Origin: Chloroflexaceae bacterium
GTDB lineage: Bacteria > Chloroflexota > Chloroflexia > Chloroflexales > Chloroflexaceae
Direction of reading: 5' to 3'
Assembly: GCA_026417815.1 (NCBI GenBank)
Contig: JAOACN010000733.1
Coordinates: forward strand, 1 to 11,955
Length of the DNA: 11,955 nucleotides
Numbering within the stretch: position 1 is the stretch's first letter; every line of letters begins with the position of its first letter. Shown here one piece after another: positions 6,184 through 11,955 of this stretch. The position numbers were made by a program, and so were the translations under genes. A model generated the notes under the pieces. It ran no database searches, was not told the origin of the DNA, and saw only the letters and a list, made by a program, of their open reading frames with translations.

Positions 6184-7842
6184 TTACAACGGGCTTCCCG
6201 GTCGCCATTCGGCCGCGTCGCGGGCGGCGGCCTCGGGCGGATAGGCGTAGGCTTCGGTGGTTACCACGGGGATGGCTTCAAAGTTGTGGGTCGGCGGCGG
6301 CGAGGTGGTCTTCCACTCGAGGCCCGTGGCGTCCCAGGGATTATCGCCGGCGATCCGTCCGGTCTTCAACGAGAGCATCAGGTAGATGATCGGAATGATG
6401 AACCCCACCGCCAGCACCGTGGCCCCGGCGGACGAAAGCACGTGCAGGATCTGGAACTCCTCGGGGTAGACGTGGTACCGCCGCGGCATGCCCAGGTAGC
6501 CCAGCACGAACTGGGGGAAGAAGGTCATGTTGAAGCCGACGAAGATGATCAGCGCCGAGATGCCGCCCCAGATTTCATTGTACATCCTGCCGGTCATCTT
6601 CGGCCACCAGAAATGGATGCCGCCCAGGTAGGCCATAATTGTGCCGCCGACCATCACGTAGTGGAAGTGGGCCACCACGAAGTAGGTGTCGGTCACGTGA
6701 ATGTCAATCGCCACCACGCCGAGGAAGATCCCCGTGAGGCCGCCGATCACGAACAGGCCGATGAAGCCCAGGGCGTAGAGCATCGGCGTGCGATAACTGA
6801 TCGAGCCCTTGTAGAGCGTTGCCGTCCAGTTAAAAACCTTGATCGCCGACGGAATGGCGATCAGCATGGTGATGAAGGAGAAGACCAGACTGGAGTACAC
6901 CGACTGGCTGCTCACGAACATGTGGTGGCCCCAGACCAGGAAGCCCAGGATGGCGATGGCCATGCTGGAGAAGGCGATAAACTCGTAGCCGAAGATGCGC
7001 TTGCGCGAGAAGGTCGAGATCAGTTCGGAGATCACCCCGAAGGCCGGGAGGATCATGATGTACACCGCCGGGTGCGAGTAGAACCAGAAGAGGTGCTGGA
7101 AGAGCAGCGGGTCGCCGCCCAGGGCCGGGTCGAAGATGCCCACGCCCCAGAGGCGCTCGATGGCCACCAGCAGCAGGGCGATGCCCACCACCGGCGTGGC
7201 CAGGACGATCACCAGGCTGGTGGCGTACATCGCCCAGACGAACAACGGCAGCCGGAACCAGGTCAACCCCGGCGCGCGCATCTTGTGGGTGGTGGCGATG
7301 AAGTTCACGCCCGTGGCGATCGACGAGAAGCCCATAATGAAGGCGCCGGTGATGGTCAGGATGACGTTGGAGTTGGAGTAGGTGGAACTGAAGGGGGTGT
7401 AGAAGGTCCAGCCGGTATCCACGCCGCCCAGCACCGCCGCGCTGAGGGCGAAGATACCGCCGAACATGTACAGGTACCAGCTCAACAGGTTCAGACGGGG
7501 AAAGGCCAGGTCGCGCGCGCCGAGCATCAGCGGCAAGAGGAAGTTGCCCAGCACCGCCGGAATGGCCGGAATAAGGAAGAAGAAGATCATGATCACGCCA
7601 TGGAGCGTGAACATGCGGTTGTACACATCCGACGACATCAGATCGCCCTGGGGGGTGATCAGTTCGATGCGCACGAAGGTGGCCGCCAGCCCGCCCAGCA
7701 GGAAGAAGAAGTTGATGGCGAGCAGGTAGAGAATGGCGATGCGCTTATGGTCAACCGTAAACAGCCACGACCTGATCCACTCCCCCAGGTGAGGGGTGTC
7801 GTCGTGCAGGTAGCCGCGCTGTGGAAGGGCCGTCGTCGCCAT
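6184..7842 (-). CDS. coxA: Cytochrome c oxidase subunit I (A2-type heme-copper oxidase)
   Basis: This 552-residue catalytic subunit reduces O2 to water at a heme a3/CuB centre and pumps protons. Ligands are in place: His81 (FTLHG) and His394 for the low-spin heme, His392 for the high-spin heme (AHFHYVM), and His257, His306 and His307 for CuB, with Tyr261 for the His-Tyr crosslink. Lys335 (SAIKVFNW) marks the K-channel, and Asp111 (GARDLAFP) the conserved loop of the family. In helix VI the sequence is YSHPAVY: Tyr255-Ser256 are present and Ala259 stands where A1 enzymes carry Glu. That is the A2-type pattern known from Rhodothermus caa3. About twelve helices are expected. The C-terminus ends in a hydrophilic tail. 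It starts only 4 bp after the coxB stop with AGGGGA upstream, so the two are surely co-transcribed. Confidence 0.97.
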   Translation of the reverse strand: MATTALPQRGYLHDDTPHLGEWIRSWLFTVDHKRIAILYLLAINFFFLLGGLAATFVRIELITPQGDLMSSDVYNRMFTLHGVIMIFFFLIPAIPAVLGNFLLPLMLGARDLAFPRLNLLSWYLYMFGGIFALSAAVLGGVDTGWTFYTPFSSTYSNSNVILTITGAFIMGFSSIATGVNFIATTHKMRAPGLTWFRLPLFVWAMYATSLVIVLATPVVGIALLLVAIERLWGVGIFDPALGGDPLLFQHLFWFYSHPAVYIMILPAFGVISELISTFSRKRIFGYEFIAFSSMAIAILGFLVWGHHMFVSSQSVYSSLVFSFITMLIAIPSAIKVFNWTATLYKGSISYRTPMLYALGFIGLFVIGGLTGIFLGVVAIDIHVTDTYFVVAHFHYVMVGGTIMAYLGGIHFWWPKMTGRMYNEIWGGISALIIFVGFNMTFFPQFVLGYLGMPRRYHVYPEEFQILHVLSSAGATVLAVGFIIPIIYLMLSLKTGRIAGDNPWDATGLEWKTTSPPPTHNFEAIPVVTTEAYAYPPEAAARDAAEWRPGSPL

Positions 7843-7846
7843 GGCT

Positions 7847-9238
7847 TCAGTCCCCTAGTGATTTGATGTATTCGACCAGTTGACGCACCTGGTCGTCGCT
7901 GAGCTGGTTGCCATAGACCGGCATGACCGGCTGGTAGCCTTCGGCTATTTTGGCCGGCGCGTTGCGGATCGATTCGATCAGGTACGCCTCGTCGGCGGTG
8001 ACGACGCTGCCGTCGGCCAGGCGCTGTTCGCTATTGTACAACCCTTCCAGCGCCGGGCCAATGCCGGCCCCGTCGCTGCGGTGGCAGCCGACGCAGCCCA
8101 GGTTGGTAAACACCTGTTTGCCCTGCGCCGCCAGGGCCGCGTCGAACGCGGGCGCCTCGCCAGCGCCGCCCGTGGCGGCCCCGCTCGCCCCGGAGGTCGT
8201 AGCGCCGCTTCCACTGCTGGCGCCGCCGCTCATCGCACCGGTTCCGCCATCGGACAGCGATTTAATGTAGGCGATCAACTGGTTGATCTGGTCCTCGCTA
8301 AGCTGATTGGCATACGAAGGCATCACATTCTGGTAGCCGGCGGTGATCTGCGCGCCGGGGTTGAGGATCGAGGTGCGCAGGTAGTTCTCGTCGGCGGTAA
8401 CCACGGCGCCATCGCTCATGCGCTCCTGGGAACCGTAGAGCCCCTGGAGGCTGGGGCCGATCCCCGCCCCGTCCATGCGGTGGCAGCCGGCGCAGCCAAG
8501 GTTGGTGAAGAGTTGCTCGCCGACCAGCGCCATGGGGTCGCCAGCGGCGGGAACCAGCGCCGGCGGCGCGGCCGCCGCGCCACTGCTCCCATCAGGCAGA
8601 ATGACCTCGCCCGGCGTCACCAGCCAGCGCTCGTAGTCGGCCATACTGAGGGCCACCACCCGGCCCACCATCAGCGAATGCTCGGTGCCGCAGTACTCGG
8701 CGCAGAACAAATGGTACTCGCCCGGCTGGGTGGCCTCGAACCACAACGAGGTGTAGCGCCCCGGCAGCACGTCCTGCTTCACCCGAAAAGCGGGAATGTA
8801 GAAGCTGTGAATGACGTCCTGCGAGGTCATGATCAGCCGCACTGGACGGTTGATCGGCACGTGCAACTCGTTGTTCTCCCGTTTGCCATTGGGGTGTTGC
8901 GCGTGCCACATCCACTGCTTGCCGATCACATACACCTCAAGTGTCTGTTTCGGGGGGGTGCGAATGTGCACGTACAGGAAGGCGCCCCAGAAGAACACGC
9001 CCATCACCAGCAGCAGCGGTATGCCCGACCAGGTCAATTCGAGGGCCAGGTTGGAGTGGACCTGGTTCAGGCGGTCCACCGCTTTATTGCTGCGATGGTA
9101 GCGCACCATCAGAAAGAGAATGACGAAGGGCAGGACGCCGCCAAAGAGCAGGCTCAGGCCGACCAGCGCCCAGTAGAGGGCGTCAACCTGACCGGCGAAG
9201 GTTGATGCCTGATCGGGGAACAGAGGAAAGTTGCGCAT
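7847..9238 (-). CDS. coxB: Cytochrome c oxidase subunit II with two fused cytochrome c domains
   Basis: This 463-residue subunit takes electrons from the periplasmic side and passes them to heme a. Two membrane helices (about 20-46 and 68-91) are followed by the cupredoxin domain (about 98-205). It holds the CuA ligands His144, Cys179, Cys183, His187 and Met190 (CAEYCGTEHSLM) and the aromatic QWMW segment. Two class I cytochrome c domains come next. Domain 1 (about 236-330) has CAGCH at 249-253 and Met306; domain 2 (about 368-463) has CVGCH at 382-386 and Met439. They are joined by a 35-residue Gly/Ser/Ala/Thr linker (331-365). The two domains share about two thirds of their residues with identical spacing, which points to an internal duplication. 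Usual caa3 CoxB proteins carry one such domain and are about 330-350 residues. No N-terminal signal peptide or lipobox is seen. AGGA lies 6 nt before the ATG. Sco1, the likely CuA loader, is encoded just upstream. Confidence 0.95.
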   Translation of the reverse strand: MRNFPLFPDQASTFAGQVDALYWALVGLSLLFGGVLPFVILFLMVRYHRSNKAVDRLNQVHSNLALELTWSGIPLLLVMGVFFWGAFLYVHIRTPPKQTLEVYVIGKQWMWHAQHPNGKRENNELHVPINRPVRLIMTSQDVIHSFYIPAFRVKQDVLPGRYTSLWFEATQPGEYHLFCAEYCGTEHSLMVGRVVALSMADYERWLVTPGEVILPDGSSGAAAAPPALVPAAGDPMALVGEQLFTNLGCAGCHRMDGAGIGPSLQGLYGSQERMSDGAVVTADENYLRTSILNPGAQITAGYQNVMPSYANQLSEDQINQLIAYIKSLSDGGTGAMSGGASSGSGATTSGASGAATGGAGEAPAFDAALAAQGKQVFTNLGCVGCHRSDGAGIGPALEGLYNSEQRLADGSVVTADEAYLIESIRNAPAKIAEGYQPVMPVYGNQLSDDQVRQLVEYIKSLGD

Positions 9239-9287
9239 ACAGCATCCTATCCGGGGCGTCAGGCGCCCGCCATCCCGTCAATGGGTC

Positions 9288-10127
9288 TTACCCCGAAGCA
9301 GCCACGGGCCCGGGCGGCGCGCCAGGCGCGCCGGGGCGGCCCGAACCGCGACTCAGCAGGTACAACGATGCCAGCAGAATGATGACCGTGAGGATGCCAC
9401 CCACCCGCACCAGGGTCAGCACCAGGCCGGTATACGTGCCGGTCGCCGGGTCGAACTGGTAGCACAGCAGGAGCAACTGGTCCACCGGCGTGCCGATTTT
9501 GTTGCCCGAAGCCTCAACGATCCCCAGGCGCACATCGCTGGGGTTGAACTCGATGCCGTAGAAGTAGCGCGCCAGGCGTCCCTCGGGCGTGAGCACCAGG
9601 ATGCCCGCGGCATGGGCGTACTGGTCAATCCGTTCGTCGTAGAAGTACTTGAAGCCCACCGCCTCGGCCAGGCCGGTGATGCTATCCTGCGGGCCGGTGA
9701 GGAAGTGCCAGCCGGCCTTGCCTTCGGGCCGGTTGTAGCGCGAGACCACCGCCGCGCGGGTGTTGGCCGCGTTCATCGGCGTCTCGCGGGGGTCAATGCT
9801 CACATTGACCACCCGGAAGTCGCTCCCCACCGTGAGCGGCACCTTGTTCAGCGCCTCGACCAGACCGTTGCGCACCAGCGAGCAGAGCATCGGGCATTCG
9901 TAGTAGCCCAGGGTGAGCACCACCGGCTGCGCGCCGAAGTAGTCGCCCAGGCGCACCGGGCGGCCCTCTTCGTCCACGAAGGACAGATCCAGGGGGACCT
10001 GCGCGCCGAGCCGTTGCTCGAAGGAGACGTTGGCCAGGGGATCCGGCCCGCTCTGCGCGGCCACCGCCCCCGGCGCCGCCAGGAGGACCATCAGCAGGAA
10101 ACCAGACAACCAGCGCGCGATGACCAT
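9288..10127 (-). CDS. sco1: SCO1/SenC-type copper chaperone
   Basis: This 279-residue thioredoxin-fold protein, anchored in the membrane and facing outward, delivers copper to the CuA site of CoxB or reduces its cysteines. The metal ligands are visible: Cys78 and Cys82 in YYECPMLC and His172 in QYAHAAG. The ferredoxin-like fold core runs from about 40 to 200 (LTLGYYECPM, VVNVSIDPRETP, FLTG, FKYFYD). It has an N-terminal signal peptide (about 1-24, cleaved near AVAA) and a second membrane helix at about 235-258 near the C-terminus, followed by a Gly/Pro/Ala-rich tail. SCO proteins more often carry only an N-terminal anchor, so this one is C-terminally anchored if the signal is cleaved. The ATG follows the previous stop by 3 bp, with TGAGGA 7 nt upstream, and coxB starts 49 bp later. 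Confidence 0.93.
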   Translation of the reverse strand: MVIARWLSGFLLMVLLAAPGAVAAQSGPDPLANVSFEQRLGAQVPLDLSFVDEEGRPVRLGDYFGAQPVVLTLGYYECPMLCSLVRNGLVEALNKVPLTVGSDFRVVNVSIDPRETPMNAANTRAAVVSRYNRPEGKAGWHFLTGPQDSITGLAEAVGFKYFYDERIDQYAHAAGILVLTPEGRLARYFYGIEFNPSDVRLGIVEASGNKIGTPVDQLLLLCYQFDPATGTYTGLVLTLVRVGGILTVIILLASLYLLSRGSGRPGAPGAPPGPVAASG

Positions 10128-10130
10128 CGT

Positions 10131-10535
10131 TTATTCCTCAAAGGGACGCACGCCCTTCTCTAACAACAGTTCCATGGCCCGCTCGATCGGCACATGGGCG
10201 ATCCCCTGGCGCTGGTTGACCCAGCCATACGACTCCAGGCGCTCGGTCGCCTCGCGCACGATCCGCTCGCCGTCCACGGTCGGATCGGCCTCGATCCGCG
10301 GCCCTGGCGGGGCCTGGGGCGAGTTCACATCAACCGCATGGCTGGCGTCGCGCACCTGCGCGCCAGGGATCGAGACCAGCACCACTCCCAGCAGGTAGGC
10401 GAAGATCAGCAACCCGAACACGGCGACAACAAAGAGCCAGATCGGGCGCGCCGAGCGAATATCGGCCAGTTCATAGCCCGCCGCCACGCTCTCTGCCGCG
10501 GCGCCCGGAGTTGCTTCGTGACCGTGATGTGCCAT
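10131..10535 (-). CDS. Small one-TM protein of the ACIII/oxidase cluster (possibly ActG-like)
   Basis: This 134-residue protein has one membrane helix (about 31-55, PIWLFVVAVFGLLIFAYLLG) after a His-containing N-tail (MAHHGHEA). The soluble C-terminal half includes a Pro-rich stretch (QAPPGPRIEADP) and an ending ESYGWVN...IAHVPIERAMELLLEKG. As I recall, proteins with this one-TM layout and a YGWV/IPIxRAMxLL ending occur beside SCO and cox genes in ACIII-containing bacteria, but their role is not established. The position between actA and sco1 suggests an ActG-like ACIII subunit or an assembly factor linking ACIII to the oxidase; this is inference from position. The helix places the C-terminal part on the outer side if the N-terminus is inside. 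AGAGGGA lies 7 nt before the ATG, and sco1 follows after 3 bp. Confidence 0.8.
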   Translation of the reverse strand: MAHHGHEATPGAAAESVAAGYELADIRSARPIWLFVVAVFGLLIFAYLLGVVLVSIPGAQVRDASHAVDVNSPQAPPGPRIEADPTVDGERIVREATERLESYGWVNQRQGIAHVPIERAMELLLEKGVRPFEE

Positions 10536-10554
10536 CGGTGGGTCCCTCTAGTGA

Positions 10555-10578
10555 GATTTTGGATTGCGGATTTTGGAT
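10555..10578. repeat. Heptad-like AT-rich repeat (GATTTTG/GATTGCG), operon copy 1
   Basis: Units GATTTTG, GATTGCG and GATTTTG stand in a row just upstream of the small TM gene. Their AT content contrasts with the GC-rich genes around them. The same units occur at 11417-11457 and, shorter, at 4051-4064. Confidence 0.6.
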
Positions 10579-10622
10579 GTGGAGCCTATGCGGATAACCT
10601 GGTTTTCCGATCCCTTTTCTAA

Positions 10623-10637
10623 GAGGGCGTAGCCCTC
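10623..10637. repeat. Short hairpin, second copy of the 590-612 element
   Basis: GAGGGC and GCCCTC pair around GTA. The surrounding bases (AGCCCTCCC) match the element at 590-612, and the GGGGAAACC palindrome follows 25 bp later. Confidence 0.6.
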
Positions 10638-10662
10638 CCGGTCCCTTTCCTCAAGGAGGGGC

Positions 10663-10685
10663 GTGGGGAAACCGGGTTTCCCCAC
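10663..10685. repeat. Perfect 11 bp palindrome of the GGGGAAACC family
   Basis: Arms GTGGGGAAACC and GGTTTCCCCAC flank a single G. This is the only perfect member of the palindrome family seen here; the copies at 644, 1888 and 1960 each have mismatched arms. It lies in the actA to small-TM-gene gap, inside the respiratory cluster. It may be transcribed there and form a hairpin between coding regions. Confidence 0.8.
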
Positions 10686-10739
10686 CTTCGTACAGGAGTC
10701 ATTCGGATAGGCTCTTGCCGGTCTTTTCCTTGATCCGCA

Positions 10740-11402
10740 TCAGCGATGACAGACATAACAGTTGGTCAGGCGCCCGTCGGTGGGGATCTGGTACGCTTCC
10801 ACCAGTTGCACCCGCTCTTCCAGCGGCAGCGAGAGCGGATCGAAGGCCATATTGAAGACCTCGTCGCGGGGGCGCACGTTGTCCTCGGGGTTGCGGTGGC
10901 AGCCCAGGCACCAGCCCATGAACAGCGGCTGGGACTTGGCGGCCAGGTGCTGCTGATCAATGCGCCCGTGGCACGAAGCGCAGCCAATGCCCTTGGCAAC
11001 GTGGACGCTGTGGTTGAAGTAGACAAAATCGGGCAGGTCGTAGATCCGCCGCCAGAGAATGGGGTCACCGGTGCGGTAGCTGTCGCGCACCGGCTGCAGC
11101 AGGGGGCTGTTCGTCCAAACCTGCGAGTGGCACGACATACACGTATCCGTCGAGGGGAAGCCAGCGTGGGCGGCACGCTCGACCGTCGCGTGGCAGTAGC
11201 GGCAATCGATCTTCAACTGGTCCACGTGGTGCTTATGGCTGAACGGCACCGGCTGGGCCTTGGGCACGCCTACATCCGTGTACCAGGGCGAGAGGTACAG
11301 CCCGACCAGGGCGGCCACGGTCGCGCCGATCAGCGCCACCAGGCCGATGATGCTCACCCAGACGAACGCGTTGGCGTTCCGCGGGAAGATCTGTGCAGAC
11401 AT
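10740..11402 (-). CDS. actA: Alternative complex III pentaheme cytochrome c subunit
   Basis: This 220-residue subunit A of ACIII, the quinol oxidising complex that replaces bc1 in many Chloroflexota and Bacteroidota, carries electrons outside the membrane. One N-terminal helix (about 13-37) anchors it. Five CxxCH heme sites are visible, at Cys67, Cys88, Cys141, Cys165 and Cys215 (CRYCH, CMSCH, CASCH, CLGCH, CYVCH). The preceding FSHKHHV and FNHSVHV stretches probably supply distal histidine ligands for bis-His hemes. The length and five-heme count match the ActA family. The last heme site ends at His219-Arg220, right before the stop, so there is no C-terminal extension. It is encoded after actE with a 98 bp gap. 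The ATG at 11402 has only a weak GAGAG upstream. ActB (the iron-sulfur/molybdopterin-like subunit) and ActC are not in the window and probably lie beyond its right edge. Confidence 0.95.
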   Translation of the reverse strand: MSAQIFPRNANAFVWVSIIGLVALIGATVAALVGLYLSPWYTDVGVPKAQPVPFSHKHHVDQLKIDCRYCHATVERAAHAGFPSTDTCMSCHSQVWTNSPLLQPVRDSYRTGDPILWRRIYDLPDFVYFNHSVHVAKGIGCASCHGRIDQQHLAAKSQPLFMGWCLGCHRNPEDNVRPRDEVFNMAFDPLSLPLEERVQLVEAYQIPTDGRLTNCYVCHR

Positions 11403-11416
11403 GGGCTAACTCTCTA

Positions 11417-11457
11417 GATTGCGGATTTTGGATTTGCGATTTTGGATTGCCGATTGG
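11417..11457. repeat. Heptad-like AT-rich repeat, operon copy 2
   Basis: About six units in a row (GATTGCG, GATTTTG, GATTTGC, GATTTTG, GATTGCC, GATTGG) fill the gap between actE and actA. The stretch TAGATTGCGGATTT at 11415-11428 is identical to 4050-4063, after the ABC gene. Confidence 0.65.
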
Positions 11458-11500
11458 CGGCGACTTAGGTTGGATGCGGCTGGCTCCGAAGGCCCTGGCT

Positions 11501-11955
11501 CTACCGCGCCCCCAACTGTTGCCGTTCTTCGGCGGTCAGATCGTTTGCATCCGCGTGCTGGCTCAACTGCAGCGCCCGCACGTAGGCGGCCACGGCCCAG
11601 CGATCCTCGGGCGGGATCCGGGCGGCGTAGCTGTACATGCGGTTGATGCCGTTGGTGATCACGTCGAAGAAGTAGCCGATCGCCACGGTGCGCAGCCGGT
11701 CCTGATGCAGGCTGGGCACCTGCAGAGGGCCGCGGTAGGCGATGACGCCGTTGCCGTCGCCGGCCAGGCCGTGGCAGGGCGCGCAGTAGGCGTTGTAGCG
11801 CGTGCGCCCGCGCTCCAGCAACTCGGCGGTCAGTTCCACCGGCAGTTCAGTGGCCAGTTCGCCGTTCACCTTGCCAGTCAGCAGCGGCGATTCGGGGTCG
11901 AAGCTGCCCATCGCCACGGTGTTCTCTACCGGCGGGCGCATGGCCCGCTGGTCGC
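11501..11955 (-). CDS. actE: Alternative complex III monoheme cytochrome c subunit (5' end outside window)
   Basis: This is the outward-facing monoheme cytochrome c of ACIII, which passes electrons from ActA toward the oxidase. The heme site is CAPCH, with the distal ligand probably the Met of INRMYSYA 45 residues after the heme histidine, and the fold closes with a DRWAVAAYVRALQ helix. An ATG exists at 11941, but the frame stays open upstream (DQRA-M-RPPVENTVA). ActE proteins usually have a lipoprotein signal followed by a DGR-x-x-RPPV-x-x-TVA segment, so this ATG is probably an internal Met. The gene most likely starts beyond the right edge and loses about 40-60 residues there, including the anchor. 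The C-terminus ends in EERQQLGAR. Confidence 0.9.
   Translation of the reverse strand, partial: DQRAMRPPVENTVAMGSFDPESPLLTGKVNGELATELPVELTAELLERGRTRYNAYCAPCHGLAGDGNGVIAYRGPLQVPSLHQDRLRTVAIGYFFDVITNGINRMYSYAARIPPEDRWAVAAYVRALQLSQHADANDLTAEERQQLGAR

Noticed and set aside
6286..7866. A 526-codon open frame on the plus strand opposite coxA
   Set aside because: It is the antisense of a highly conserved gene; its composition (Asp/Glu/His/Gln/Arg-rich, no hydrophobic core) is what GC-rich codon bias gives on the opposite strand.
7880..9205. A 441-codon open frame on the plus strand opposite coxB
   Set aside because: Antisense shadow of coxB with no recognisable motif; the minus-strand gene has intact CuA and heme sites.

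Overview
The window looks like chromosomal DNA from a GC-rich member of the Chloroflexota, probably close to the Chloroflexales/Roseiflexaceae. The basis is a respiratory cluster that joins alternative complex III (ACIII) genes to an A2-type caa3 cytochrome c oxidase, LolA-like/DUF4367 lipoproteins, tandem-GNAT proteins, and many short palindromic repeats between genes. The taxon is inferred; no rRNA or marker gene is present.

Left part (1-1783, minus strand). A C45-type autoproteolytic acyltransferase/hydrolase starts at 566 and runs off the left edge, so only its first 188 residues are visible. Upstream of it, on the same strand, lies a tandem-GNAT acetyltransferase (764-1783). The 197 bp between them hold a hairpin and copies of a palindromic repeat.

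Middle (1784-4877, plus strand). A 328 bp divergent intergenic region carries two 95% identical 58 bp direct repeats. It is followed by a LolA/DUF4367-like lipoprotein (2113-3240), a LolD/MacB-type ABC ATPase (3348-4052) and a HAD-IA phosphatase (4197-4877). The two gaps flanking the ATPase gene carry copies of one ~60 bp element; the first copy folds into a 16 bp stem.

Right part (4928-11955, minus strand). One long respiratory cluster reads from the right edge leftward: actE (monoheme cytochrome c, 5' end outside the window), actA (pentaheme cytochrome c), a small one-TM protein that may be an ActG-like or oxidase-associated subunit, sco1 (copper chaperone for CuA), coxB (CuA subunit with two fused cytochrome c domains), coxA (subunit I), coxC and coxD. 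ACIII oxidises quinol, the c-type hemes of ActA/ActE and of the CoxB tail carry electrons to CuA, and CoxA reduces O2 and pumps protons. Sco1 loads CuA. From the small TM gene to coxD the genes are tightly packed (gaps of 3-49 bp, one TGATG overlap). The actE-actA and actA-small-gene gaps are wider and carry repeat sequence.

No RNA gene, CRISPR array, transposase or phage gene was seen. The points most worth a second look are the two near-duplicate cytochrome c domains in CoxB, the extracytoplasmic insert with two cysteines in CoxC, the His-rich tails on several subunits, and the families of intergenic repeats, including those lodged inside the respiratory operon.
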